Assembly: GCA_013288685.1 (NCBI GenBank)
Contig: JABDBM010000005.1
Location: 1-64,000 of the forward strand
Length of the DNA: 64,000 bases
From: Bacteroidota bacterium
GTDB taxonomy: Bacteria; Bacteroidota; Bacteroidia; Sphingobacteriales; Sphingobacteriaceae
Direction of reading: 5' to 3'
Shown: positions 44,364 to 53,428 of the stretch, piece by piece
Position numbering within the stretch: the first letter of the stretch is position 1
Layout: each line of letters opens with the position of its first letter
The notes under the pieces: generated by a model
What the model saw: only the letters and a program-made list of their open reading frames with translations
Told to the model about the DNA's origin: nothing
The model's database searches: none
Position numbers and translations under genes: made by a program

Positions 44364-45272
44364 ATGAAAAGCCCGTTTAAAATATTCTTCAGTAAACTTC
44401 TGCTTTTCATCATTCCGGTGTTGATCCTGTTCGAGGTTTTGTTCCGGCTGGGATTTTATCCGATTATCACTAACTCCACCCTTTTTGATACCAAAATGCT
44501 GGCGATACAACGGCAGCATATTAAAAAAATTGATTTATTATCGATAGGTTCATCTATTACCTTGTACGATTTGAATTCGGATATCATCGTAAAAAATTTT
44601 AACAAGCCCTATTACAACCTTGGCTCCTGGGGTTTACAGATTACTGATATGCGGGCATTGCTCCAAAGCTTTGTTAAGGAATATCATCCCAAGTACGTTA
44701 TCCTTTGTTCGTCGTTTACAGATTTTATTTCGCCGTCAAATGATACTTATGCCAATTATATCAATACCGATTTTTGGGTGAAGAATAATTTCCCTGAAGC
44801 TTTTTACTTTAAGGATTACCATTCCATCCACCAGATTGTACGCCGGAAATATAAGGCATATCCCCTCAATTTCGATAAATGGGGTGGGGCGGCATTAAAA
44901 TTTACGCTTAAAGATATTGTATGGAATAAATGGAACGAGCATGGCATTTTCCCCACCAAATACAGCAACTGCAACTATAGTGATCTGGATAGTTTAAGCA
45001 CCTTTTTGCACCAACAGCATATCAAATTTATTTTTATACAGGCGCCCATCAAAAAATCGTATGCTAATACAGTGCTGTCCAAACAGATCATCCAGTCGCA
45101 TTTTGATAAATGCCGGTCGATAACCGAAAGCCATGGCGGTACCTATTTAAGCTATTATAAAACTGACGTTTTTACCGATAATTACTTTATTGACCAGTAC
45201 CATTTGCAGGGAACCGGAGCGGAGGTATTAACCCGGTTGGTTGTTGAGGATTTGAAAAAGATTATATTTTGA
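44364..45272 (+). CDS. Membrane-anchored SGNH-hydrolase-like protein, MBOAT partner
   Basis: The 302-residue product has an N-terminal membrane helix (residues 10-30). An SGNH-like block I is IGSSIT (Ser64 as likely nucleophile), and Asp277 and His280 in FIDQYHLQG fit the catalytic Asp-x-x-His. It starts 2 bases after the MBOAT stop, so the two form an operon. The usual role of such partners is the second acyl transfer to the final acceptor outside the cell (DltD/AlgJ-like). Sequence similarity to named members is low. Confidence 0.8.
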   Translation: MKSPFKIFFSKLLLFIIPVLILFEVLFRLGFYPIITNSTLFDTKMLAIQRQHIKKIDLLSIGSSITLYDLNSDIIVKNFNKPYYNLGSWGLQITDMRALLQSFVKEYHPKYVILCSSFTDFISPSNDTYANYINTDFWVKNNFPEAFYFKDYHSIHQIVRRKYKAYPLNFDKWGGAALKFTLKDIVWNKWNEHGIFPTKYSNCNYSDLDSLSTFLHQQHIKFIFIQAPIKKSYANTVLSKQIIQSHFDKCRSITESHGGTYLSYYKTDVFTDNYFIDQYHLQGTGAEVLTRLVVEDLKKIIF

Positions 45273-45308
45273 TTTTGGATTTCGGAATTTCGATTTCGGA
45301 TTTATTTG

Positions 45309-45471
45309 TCTGAACCATGATTCGTAGGATTTAAGGATTAAACGAATTTACAATCCTTCTGTCGCTTCATCACGATGGGCGTTGCCCGTCGCTGACAGAT
45401 TTCGCCCTTTCAGGGCTTTTCAGTTTAACCAAAATCCTTCTATCTTTTAATCCTATTAATCGTGGTTCAGA
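45309..45471. repeat. Nested palindromic repeat with TCTGAACCA ends
   Basis: TCTGAACCA (45309-45317) and TGGTTCAGA (45463-45471) bound the element. Both arms continue with degenerate ATGATTCGTAGGATTTAAGG-type phrases. The centre holds two compact hairpins, GATGGGC-GTT-GCCCGTC (45374-45390) and GCCCT-TTC-AGGGC (45404-45416). It fills most of the 307-base gap between the SGNH gene and the first DUF4349 gene. Confidence 0.7.
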
Positions 45472-45579
45472 AAAATGCGTCAGAATAGTAGCGGATACCG
45501 GCCAACGCCCAAAACTCTTGCCCAAGGGTTACCTTTAGCCATAATCTGGTATCAATACCAAACCAAGCACCTCAACATC

Positions 45580-46428
45580 ATGAAGACAAAATTGATAATT
45601 CCGCTAATAGCGGGCCTGGGATTGCTATGTGCATGTTCCGGCATGAAAAAGGAGTCATCAGCCGACTCGATAAGTACCGAAAGCGTTCAAAAAAAGACTA
45701 TAACGGCCAAACCTGACACCTCACTAAATAATCCAAAACTAATAAAAAGGGCCGAAATACATTTTAAAGTTAAAGACGTTAGGCAAACCAGCGAAAAGAT
45801 AAGTGCCTTAACGGCAAGCTATAATGGCATGGTAATACACCATGTGCTCAGTTCGGGCGCGCAGCGCAGCCAGGACATCCGCATCAGCGATGATTCCATT
45901 ATGCGCGTTACCGCCTATAATACCACCGCCGATATGATTGTGAAAATACCGCCCGGCAAAATGGAAGATTTTATCACCCAAATTGACCTGATGGGCTTGC
46001 ATATCGATAGTATCCGGATGAATATTGAAGATAAAACGCTGGATTACCTAACAGCCCGCCTCAAGCTGAAAAACCGCTCATTAAATGTAATTCAGCAAGC
46101 GCCGAACGATGGCTCGGTGAATGCCAAAGACGATTTGGTTGACCGGCAAATGAATAACCGGAGGATTGAAGATTCGGTTAAAAACAGCATCGTGAGCCTG
46201 CGTTTTTATGAAGGCGTGGTGGTTAACAAGGAACGGCTGGCTAACGATGATCTGTCGTCATACAACGTCTCTGTTTTTAAACAGCTGGGCAATGCTTTGA
46301 AAAACGGATGGCATGTATCTATACAAATATTAATTGCCCTGGCTAACTTTTGGGCGCTTTTGCCCATTGGCCTTACCATTTGGTTGCTGGTGAAGTATTA
46401 CAAAAAAAGGGTTTTGGTTAAGAATTGA
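45580..46428 (+). CDS. DUF4349 family lipoprotein (copy 1)
   Basis: The 282-residue product has a lipobox CAC (Cys19). The DUF4349 region runs from about residue 45 to the end, including KRAEIHFKVKDVRQTSEKI, MVIHHVLSSG, a coiled-coil-prone helix and a C-terminal membrane helix (near 250-272). The family is of unknown function and is often membrane-attached at both ends. The frame extends 35 codons upstream, but the ATG at 45580 opens the signal. It is followed 20 bases later by a paralogue. Confidence 0.85.
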   Translation: MKTKLIIPLIAGLGLLCACSGMKKESSADSISTESVQKKTITAKPDTSLNNPKLIKRAEIHFKVKDVRQTSEKISALTASYNGMVIHHVLSSGAQRSQDIRISDDSIMRVTAYNTTADMIVKIPPGKMEDFITQIDLMGLHIDSIRMNIEDKTLDYLTARLKLKNRSLNVIQQAPNDGSVNAKDDLVDRQMNNRRIEDSVKNSIVSLRFYEGVVVNKERLANDDLSSYNVSVFKQLGNALKNGWHVSIQILIALANFWALLPIGLTIWLLVKYYKKRVLVKN

Positions 46429-46448
46429 TTATAGAGAATATAAAGATC

Positions 46449-47309
46449 ATGAAAGCAAAAATATTAATACTGCTGGCAGGTATTGCCTTACTTGCAGCAT
46501 GCGGAAGGTCGCACAAATCAGAATACGACATTGTAAACAATAGCAGCTCTGCGGACTCGGCGGCTAAAGTAGATACGGCTATAATTGCAAACCCTAAACT
46601 GGTAAAAACCGCGGGCATCCGTTTTAAAGTGAAAAGTGTACAACAAACCGGCGATAGCGTTGCCGCAATTACATCCCGCTATGGCGGGATGGTGATACAT
46701 CACGAAATGGGGTCAACTGCCGAGAGCAGCCATGATGTGCGGATAAGCGACGATTCGATAATGCGTGTTACCGCTTTTAGTACAACGGCTGATATCACGG
46801 TAAAAATACCCTCAGAAAAACTGAATGAATTTATGAGCCAGGTGGGCCGGATGGGTATTTATATAAACGACCGGAAAATGGATATCACGGATAAGTCGTT
46901 AGATTACCTTTCGACACAGCTAAAACTTAAAAGCCGCGCAGAGTTGGTGAGTCAGCAAAAAAGGGGAAAGATTGTGATAAAAAACCCCGGAGATGTATTG
47001 GGGCTAAAAGACGAAATGACTGACCAGCAAATTGGCAATCGCCAAATTGACGATGCTGTTAAAAACAGTATAGTTACCCTAAACTTTTACGAAAGCAATA
47101 CCATTAAAAAGGAGGTTGTAGCCAACGATAATCCATCGGCCTATCAATTGCCATTTTTTAAACGTATGGGAATGGCCATTGCAAACGGCGTTGACATATT
47201 TGCGGATGTACTTGTAGGAATTGCTAACCTGTGGTTGTTTGTATTGGTAGGGATAGCAGCCTGGATTGCGATAAAGTATTACCGGGGAAAGGCGCTGGTT
47301 AAGGGTTGA
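46449..47309 (+). CDS. DUF4349 family lipoprotein (copy 2)
   Basis: The 286-residue paralogue of the preceding gene has lipobox LLAAC (Cys18), KTAGIRFKVKSVQQTGDSV, MVIHHEMGST, RISDDSIMRVTAF and a C-terminal membrane helix. Order and spacing are the same as in copy 1, indicating tandem duplication. It is followed by a palindromic repeat that separates it from a convergent serine hydrolase gene. The ATG at 46449 is chosen at the signal peptide. Confidence 0.85.
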   Translation: MKAKILILLAGIALLAACGRSHKSEYDIVNNSSSADSAAKVDTAIIANPKLVKTAGIRFKVKSVQQTGDSVAAITSRYGGMVIHHEMGSTAESSHDVRISDDSIMRVTAFSTTADITVKIPSEKLNEFMSQVGRMGIYINDRKMDITDKSLDYLSTQLKLKSRAELVSQQKRGKIVIKNPGDVLGLKDEMTDQQIGNRQIDDAVKNSIVTLNFYESNTIKKEVVANDNPSAYQLPFFKRMGMAIANGVDIFADVLVGIANLWLFVLVGIAAWIAIKYYRGKALVKG

Positions 47310-47326
47310 CGGTAGGTGGCCGAACC

Positions 47327-47436
47327 CTCATCTCACTTCGCAGTGAGACACCTTTACATAGATGCATAAACGCCATGCATAGTCAGTTATGCATGGCGTT
47401 TAAGATTTCTCGCTGCGCCCGAAATGACATCGGGGA
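47327..47436. repeat. Palindromic repeat, member 1, between convergent genes
   Basis: The core stem TAAACGCCATGCATA (47367-47381) pairs with TATGCATGGCGTTTA (47388-47402), 15 bp with a GTCAGT loop. It is flanked on the right by AGATTTCTCGCTGCGC and CGAAATGAC. The same core occurs at 51495-51534. It is likely to act as a bidirectional terminator. Confidence 0.7.
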
Positions 47437-47519
47437 TTTTGGGGGAAAACCGCAATCAACCTTCCGCGTTTCGCAATCAAATAATTCCGCTATCACTCCC
47501 CCTTCAGGGGGCTGGGGGG

Positions 47520-49052
47520 TTACTGCACTTTCTTAAACTCGTACGGGTTCACCTCCACAAAATCAGCCACCTTAACTCGCACGCCGGTTACTTTGCCGTT
47601 AAAGGTGTAAAACGGAAAAACTGCTTTCCCCAACACCGGATCGCTAAAGGTTACATAAAATTTGTTACCACCTAAGGGTTGCAGCGCAGCAACCATATTA
47701 GGGTGGTGTTCAAACCGCATTTCAAGGTTGTTACCGGTACCCTGGGTAACCGTCATGTTACCATAAAGGCTATTAATATATTTACCGGTATAGCTTGCAG
47801 CCGGTAATGCCGGCTTAGGGTTAGTGGCAACGCTGTCGCGCAGCTTTTTGTCTTTGGCATCTTCTGCGGCTTCCTGCGCCTTAAACCTGGCCAGGCGTAC
47901 CTCGCTATAGCCGCGGTACTGCTTGTTAAAATAAGCATCCATAATTTCCCAGCGCATGGCGTCAAAAAAACTATTCTGATCGGTATTCGTCAGTACAATA
48001 ATACCCAGGTTTTGATCGGGCACCAACGTTACCGATGTGACATAACCATTTACCCCGCCATCGTGCATCACCAAACGGTGGCCCGCGTAGTCCTGTATAA
48101 ACCAACCCAAGCCATACAGTTCGTAATTGGTTTCACCATCAAGGTGATGTATGCTGCCAACAATATCCTGTGCTTCGCGGGTGGCGTTGATCGCAGCCAC
48201 AGGTATCACCTGTTTATCACCCACCTTACCGTTATTTAGCAACGCTGTTACCCATTTACTCAAATCATTTACGGATGAACTGATGGAGCCGCAAGGTGCA
48301 AGCCCGTCAATCTGGCAATAAGGTATGGCTATCATCTTTCCGTCTTTAAGGGTATGCGGCACGGTACGGTTAAATGATTTGGGCATATCGGCCGATAAGG
48401 CCAGCGTATTTGACATCCCCAGCGGCGCAAAAATATTTTCTTTCAGAAAGGTTTCCCATGGCTTGCCGGTAACCACCGGGATAATTTGCCCGGCTGTTAA
48501 AAATGCCGAATTGGTATATCCCCATTTAGCACGAAACGGATAAGTGGCTTTCACTATGCCCAGCTTTTCAATAACCTGGTCGCGGGTAAGGTTGGTGTTA
48601 TAAAAAGTAAAGTCGCCCTGAAATGTTTGCAGGCCCAAACGGTGGCAAAGCAAATCGCGCACGGTGGCTAATTCGCCGGCCTGTTTATTTTCCAGCTTAA
48701 ACTGGGGCAGATATTTGGTAACCTTATCATCCAGCGAAAGCTTTTTATCGGCTTGTAACATAGCCATTGCCGTGGCGGTAAACGCTTTCGTGTTACTGCC
48801 GATCATAAACAACGTATTTTCATCAACTTTGGCAGGTTTGCCTAACTCTTTAACGCCATAAGCTTTCATGACAACTACTTTGCCATCTTTGATAATACAC
48901 ACGGCTGCGCCGGGAATTTGCCAGTTGGTTAAGGCCTGGTTTACATAATTGTCCAGACTGTCTTTAACAAATTTGCTCCTGTCGATATGTTGTGCAATGG
49001 AGAGGGTGACGAAAGCGAGGAACGCGCCCGTGAGCAGAAGTATTTTTTTCAT
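47520..49052 (-). CDS. Secreted class C beta-lactamase-like serine hydrolase with DUF3471-type C terminus
   Basis: The 510-residue product has a signal peptide (LSIAQ), Ser86-Asn-Thr-Lys89 (SxxK), YTN for the tyrosine motif and HDGGVNGY in place of KTG. The C-terminal 110 residues (LPAASYTGKYINSLYGNMTVTQ) match the DUF3471-type lipocalin-like extension. It is probably an esterase or D-aminopeptidase. It is divergent from a DPP-IV-like peptidase with a small palindrome between them. Its 3' end faces the DUF4349 genes. Confidence 0.88.
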   Translation of the reverse strand: MKKILLLTGAFLAFVTLSIAQHIDRSKFVKDSLDNYVNQALTNWQIPGAAVCIIKDGKVVVMKAYGVKELGKPAKVDENTLFMIGSNTKAFTATAMAMLQADKKLSLDDKVTKYLPQFKLENKQAGELATVRDLLCHRLGLQTFQGDFTFYNTNLTRDQVIEKLGIVKATYPFRAKWGYTNSAFLTAGQIIPVVTGKPWETFLKENIFAPLGMSNTLALSADMPKSFNRTVPHTLKDGKMIAIPYCQIDGLAPCGSISSSVNDLSKWVTALLNNGKVGDKQVIPVAAINATREAQDIVGSIHHLDGETNYELYGLGWFIQDYAGHRLVMHDGGVNGYVTSVTLVPDQNLGIIVLTNTDQNSFFDAMRWEIMDAYFNKQYRGYSEVRLARFKAQEAAEDAKDKKLRDSVATNPKPALPAASYTGKYINSLYGNMTVTQGTGNNLEMRFEHHPNMVAALQPLGGNKFYVTFSDPVLGKAVFPFYTFNGKVTGVRVKVADFVEVNPYEFKKVQ

Positions 49053-49110
49053 TACAGTGAATTTTCAGATGGTTTAAAGTGCTAATTTAACGCAAAATTT
49101 ACAGTGGGGA

Positions 49111-49128
49111 TATTTTATTGATAAAATA
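49111..49128. promoter_or_regulatory. Operator-like palindrome between divergent peptidase genes
   Basis: TATTTTAT (49111-49118) and ATAAAATA (49121-49128) form a perfect inverted repeat with a TG spacer in the gap between the serine hydrolase and the DPP-IV-like gene. It may be an operator or only AT-rich chance. Confidence 0.35.
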
Positions 49129-49131
49129 TTA

Positions 49132-49219
49132 GAATCAGGAATTAGAAGCAAGATGGCAAGAATAAAGAATCAAGAGGAAAAGGTTAATTGAATCTTCAGT
49201 TCTTGTATCTTGCCTCTTT
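49132..49219. repeat. Degenerate AAGAATCAAGA-type inverted phrase repeat
   Basis: The left part repeats GAATCAGGAATTAGAAGCAA-like phrases and the right part carries the complement (TTCTTGTATCTTGCCTCTTT). It ends just before the DPP-IV-like gene. Confidence 0.5.
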
Positions 49220-49232
49220 AAATGCAAATAAT

Positions 49233-51419
49233 ATGAATATTAACTTTTACCGTTGGTGCATTACCGGCGCCACTTTTTTACTGATGCTGGCATCCCAGCA
49301 AACAGCCACCGCTCAGCGCCAAAAAACGCATTGGGCAGCTGATGGTTATCAATACTATCGCGCCAAAGGAGACTCCATTTTAGAATTGGACACCCGCGAT
49401 GCATCAAAAAAATCATTATTGCTAAATACCAGTGCACTTTCCCCGGCCGGGCATGTGCCAATAACTGTGGCCAACTTCTATATTTCGGATGACGGACAAA
49501 AAGTGCTCATTTTTACCAATACCAAAAAAGTATGGCGCTACAACACCCGCGGCGATTATTGGGTGTATACCATTGCCACCAAAACTTTAAAACAAATTGG
49601 CGCCCGACGGCCGGCAGCATCGCTGATGTTTGCCAAGCTAAGTCCCGATGGTAGCAAAGCTGCTTATGTAAGCGAGCACAATATTTATGTGGAAGATTTG
49701 GCAACCGGTAAAGTAAAACAACTCACGTTTGATGGATCGACAAAATTGATTAATGGCACATTCGACTGGGCTTATGAAGAAGAATTTGCTTGCCGCGATG
49801 GTTTCCGCTGGTCGCCTGATAGCCGGGCAATAGCTTATTGGCAAATTGACGCGCGGAAAATTAAGAATTACCTGATGCTGAATACCACTGATTCTATTTA
49901 CCCCTTTGTAAAACCTGTGGAGTATCCCGTGGCGGGCGAAGACCCAAGCTCATGTAAAATTGGCGTGGTTGATATTAGCACTGCTAAAACCAACTGGATG
50001 AATATCCCCGGCGATGCGGTGCAGCATTATATCCCACGTATGGAGTGGACCACCAGCCCGAATCAAATTATTGTGGAGCAATTGAACCGTGCGCAAAATG
50101 ATAGCCGCATATTTGTAGCAAATGTATCGAACGGAACAGCTGCGCTGATACACGAAGAAACCGACAAAGCCTGGATTGACGGCAAAGAACGCTGGGGCGG
50201 CGACCCAATGGGTTGGGAATGGATAAACAAGGGCAAGGATTTTTTATGGATCAGCGAAAAAGACGGCTGGCGCCATATCTCCAAAATTGACCGTGACGGT
50301 AAAGAAACTTTGCTAACCAAAGGCGCTTATGACGTTATAACGCTAAGTTTAATCGACGAGGCAAACGGTTACATCTACTTTATTGCATCGCCTGATAATG
50401 CTACTCAAAAATATTTGTACCGCATAAAATTGAGCGGCGGCGATGCCGAGCGCGTAACCCCGGCCGACGAACAAGGCACCAACAGTTATGAAATATCGCC
50501 CAACGGAAAATTGGCTTTGCATAACTTCTCTAATATTTACACACCCAATCAAAGCGAAGTAATCAGCCTGCCCGATCATAAGCATTTGAGCGGCGCAGAG
50601 ATAAAACTGAACAAGGATGCTAAAAACAAACCCGAGTTTTTTAAGGTAAAAACAGTGGATGGTGTTGAAATGGATGGCTGGATGGTAAAACCCACGAATT
50701 TTGATCCTGCTAAAAAATATCCTATTGTATTTTATGTGTACAGCGAACCTGCCGGAGCAAATGTTACCGACTCATACGGTGCAGGCCGCAACGGCGAATA
50801 TGTGGGCAGTATGGCCGATGACGGGTATTTGTATGTATCTATTGATAACCGTGGTACCCCAACCCCCAAAGGCCGCGAATGGCGCAAATCCATTTACAAA
50901 AACATTGGTATTGTAAATATTCAAGACCAGGCCATGGGCGCCAAAGAAATATTAAAATGGCCCTTTGTTGATTCTACCCGCGTAGCTGTTTGGGGCTGGA
51001 GCGGCGGTGGATCGTGTACGTTAAACCTTATGTTTCAACATCCCGAAATATATAAAACCGGTATTGCCATAGCGGCGGTAGGCTGGCAGCTTACTTACGA
51101 TAACATTTACCAGGAACGTTATATGAGTGTACCAACGGATAGTGCAGGAAGGGGGGTATTTATAAAAGGATCGCCCATTACTTACGCCAAAAACCTGCGG
51201 GGTAATTTGTTATACATACACGGCACCGGCGACGATAACGTGCACTACAAAAATGCTGAAATGCTGATAGATGAACTTGTGAAATACAACCGGCAATTTC
51301 AGCTGATGTCGTTTCCTAACCGTACCCATGCTATTAGCGAAGGGCCGGGGACATCGTTATTTTTGAGAACTTTGTACACGCAATATTTAAAAGATCATTG
51401 CCCGCCGGGAGGGAGGTAA
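49233..51419 (+). CDS. Secreted S9B dipeptidyl peptidase IV-like serine peptidase
   Basis: The 728-residue product has a signal peptide (TATAQ). An N-terminal eight-bladed beta-propeller (DPPIV_N) includes the Glu motif DWAYEEEF that binds the substrate N terminus. The alpha/beta hydrolase domain carries Ser590 (GWSGGGS), Asp668 (GTGDDNVH) and His699 (NRTHAIS). It cleaves dipeptides, typically X-Pro, from the N terminus in the periplasm. The frame is open from a TTG at 49188, but the ATG at 49233 starts the signal peptide. A palindromic repeat follows. Confidence 0.93.
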   Translation: MNINFYRWCITGATFLLMLASQQTATAQRQKTHWAADGYQYYRAKGDSILELDTRDASKKSLLLNTSALSPAGHVPITVANFYISDDGQKVLIFTNTKKVWRYNTRGDYWVYTIATKTLKQIGARRPAASLMFAKLSPDGSKAAYVSEHNIYVEDLATGKVKQLTFDGSTKLINGTFDWAYEEEFACRDGFRWSPDSRAIAYWQIDARKIKNYLMLNTTDSIYPFVKPVEYPVAGEDPSSCKIGVVDISTAKTNWMNIPGDAVQHYIPRMEWTTSPNQIIVEQLNRAQNDSRIFVANVSNGTAALIHEETDKAWIDGKERWGGDPMGWEWINKGKDFLWISEKDGWRHISKIDRDGKETLLTKGAYDVITLSLIDEANGYIYFIASPDNATQKYLYRIKLSGGDAERVTPADEQGTNSYEISPNGKLALHNFSNIYTPNQSEVISLPDHKHLSGAEIKLNKDAKNKPEFFKVKTVDGVEMDGWMVKPTNFDPAKKYPIVFYVYSEPAGANVTDSYGAGRNGEYVGSMADDGYLYVSIDNRGTPTPKGREWRKSIYKNIGIVNIQDQAMGAKEILKWPFVDSTRVAVWGWSGGGSCTLNLMFQHPEIYKTGIAIAAVGWQLTYDNIYQERYMSVPTDSAGRGVFIKGSPITYAKNLRGNLLYIHGTGDDNVHYKNAEMLIDELVKYNRQFQLMSFPNRTHAISEGPGTSLFLRTLYTQYLKDHCPPGGR

Positions 51420-51437
51420 ACTAACATCTTTTAACAC

Positions 51438-51573
51438 AATGTCATTTCGACTGAGGCAAGAAGGAGAAACTACCTCTTGAGCGAAGCGAAAAATCTTAAA
51501 CGCCCTGTATAGTCAACTATGCAGGGCGTTTAAGTATTTCCGTAAAGTTTTCTCAATCGTTTGAAATAACATT
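51438..51573. repeat. Palindromic repeat, member 2, between convergent genes
   Basis: The core stem CTTAAACGCCCTGTATA (51495-51511) pairs with TATGCAGGGCGTTTAAG (51518-51534), 17 bp with one G-T pair and loop GTCAAC. Outer arms AATGTCATTTCGACTGA and TCAATCGTTTGAAATAACATT also pair loosely. It shares core and GTCA loop with the element at 47367-47402. Confidence 0.72.
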
Positions 51574-51695
51574 TGGGAAATTTTGCCTACGGGAAATCTA
51601 AGATCCCCGGCAATGGTGTCTTTTCGATATTTTTTAAATACTAACTTAATATTATCCGATATTTTTTAAATAGCATTTTAAAATTATCGAAAAAA

Positions 51696-53162
51696 TCAGC
51701 AACAATCCTCTTTTAGCTTTGCAACTAAATCGGCCAGGTTAACTTCTGCAAATGCGGTTGACGAATCTGAAACGCCATAAGGGATAATAAGCTTGCCATT
51801 GTGCACCAGCGATCCGCAGGAGTATAACACGTTGGGTACATAACCCTCGCGTTCATCGCTATTGGGTATTAATAACGGTTCTTTCAGGCGGCCAATTTCA
51901 ATGGTGGGGTCGTCCAGTTTTAGTAAACTTGCGCCCAGCACATACCTGCGCATCGGGCCTACGCCGTGGGTAATTACAATCCATCCGTCTTCGGTTTCAA
52001 TGGGCGAACCGCAGTTACCTATCTGGATAAATTCCCAGGTAAATTTGGGCTGCTGCAATAATATTGGCTTTTCCCATATATTGATCTTATCCGAATACAT
52101 GATGTAATTGTTGCAGCCATCAATGCGCGATATCATCACAAATTTACCGTTTACCTTGCGTGGGAACAGTGCCAGGTTTTTGTTCTGTGCGCCATCGCCG
52201 TAAAGGGGCATTATTTTAAAATTGTAAAAATCATTGGTTTGCAGCAGTTTCGGCATTATGAGCGACCCATCGTATGCCGTGTAAGTTGCGTAATAAATTA
52301 AACTGCCATGCTCGTCCTTAAATTGTACAAAGCGGGCGTCCTCAATGCCTTTGCGTTCGTATTCAGATATGGGGAATATCACCCTGTCGGAGATATCCGT
52401 ATCCAGTGAAAAAACAATTTCATAATACGAATCGGCCAGCCATAGCACCTTATCGTACTCCAGCTTTTTCATATCGCTTTCCTGCAGCTTTTGCGAATCG
52501 ATAATAATTCGGCGGAGGTTTGAGTATTCAAAATGATGATCGAGTTTCCCCTCAAGCTCTTTCAGTACATCAATATTGATTTGGGTAACGGTAGCTTTTT
52601 CAAAAAACAGTTTCTTGTTATAAACTGCGTTGCGCACTATTTCGGCTTCGTCTATATAGCTGCCGGCGGGTAAAACGGTGATGTTATTGTCCTGATCAAT
52701 TAATGCGCGGCGGAACGTGATCGATGAGATATGCCCCTCGCCTACCGCCCTAAAACTGATAATTACCCGGCGGTTGCCGTCTTCCAGTTCAGTTTGATCG
52801 GGATCTTCAACAATCGACGGGTTAAAAAAAGCTGCCGATTCAATAGAATATTCGTGGGTGAAATAGGACCCAATCAGCAGTTTACGGTATACTGTTAGCG
52901 TATCATAGTCGATGTTTAACTCGGCAAAAAGCGGCTTCAGTTTACTGCAATGGCGGTTTAACACACGGGTAATGTTTCGGTGTCTCCGCGAATACTCCTG
53001 CAACAAGGGCGAAATGATGCCAAACGCAGTGTCTTCATCAATGCTCATTACACGCTGTATTACTTCTTTGGCACGGTCGTTCCCATTAAAAAAAAATCGG
53101 GCTATAACACGTTTCGGATCGGGGTTAATTCTTATCGGCTTGCGTTCTATGGATAATCTCAT
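51696..53162 (-). CDS. GH130 family glycoside phosphorylase/hydrolase-like protein
   Basis: The 488-residue product is cytoplasmic. The N-terminal helical region (about 1-120) is followed by a five-bladed beta-propeller with GH130 features: FFNPSIVEDPDQ, GEGHISSITFRRALID, YERKGIEDARFVQF (catalytic Asp region) and IGNCGSPIETEDGW. GH130 enzymes act on beta-mannosides, with phosphate as acceptor in the phosphorylases. The frame is open 47 codons further upstream, but the ATG at 53162 (MRLSIERKPIRIN) gives a family-like start. It is downstream of a 501-residue conserved gene on the same strand, which is separated by a 13-bp hairpin. Confidence 0.85.
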   Translation of the reverse strand: MRLSIERKPIRINPDPKRVIARFFFNGNDRAKEVIQRVMSIDEDTAFGIISPLLQEYSRRHRNITRVLNRHCSKLKPLFAELNIDYDTLTVYRKLLIGSYFTHEYSIESAAFFNPSIVEDPDQTELEDGNRRVIISFRAVGEGHISSITFRRALIDQDNNITVLPAGSYIDEAEIVRNAVYNKKLFFEKATVTQINIDVLKELEGKLDHHFEYSNLRRIIIDSQKLQESDMKKLEYDKVLWLADSYYEIVFSLDTDISDRVIFPISEYERKGIEDARFVQFKDEHGSLIYYATYTAYDGSLIMPKLLQTNDFYNFKIMPLYGDGAQNKNLALFPRKVNGKFVMISRIDGCNNYIMYSDKINIWEKPILLQQPKFTWEFIQIGNCGSPIETEDGWIVITHGVGPMRRYVLGASLLKLDDPTIEIGRLKEPLLIPNSDEREGYVPNVLYSCGSLVHNGKLIIPYGVSDSSTAFAEVNLADLVAKLKEDCC

Positions 53163-53267
53163 ATTGTAAAAAGCGTATTTACTTATTAACACAAAGCCGG
53201 CCGAATTGATTGCAGCAATTTTACAAACTGAAATTTTAATGATAAATTGGTGTGCCAGGTATAAAAT

Positions 53268-53306
53268 AGGGTGAAAACACGGGATAAAAGACAGTGTTTT
53301 CACCCT
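53268..53306 (-). terminator. 13-bp perfect hairpin between the 501-residue gene and the GH130 gene
   Basis: AGGGTGAAAACAC (53268-53280) pairs perfectly with GTGTTTTCACCCT (53294-53306) around a 13-base loop. On the minus strand it is followed by ATTTTATACC, only moderately T-rich. It may be a weak terminator or an mRNA processing element. Confidence 0.55.
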
Positions 53307-53428
53307 CTGATTTCCAAACTCAAACTGTTAATATTGACCTGATCGTTTCCAACCAAAAAAATCCTAAACCTTATTTTGCTTCTCATTTTCCCAACCGTTC
53401 CTGTTTAACAGCCAGGCAACATTAACAG

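Noticed and set aside
53163-53303. N-terminal extension of the GH130 protein
   Set aside because: It crosses the 13-bp hairpin and adds a hydrophobic leader not expected for a cytoplasmic GH130; the start at 53162 fits the family.
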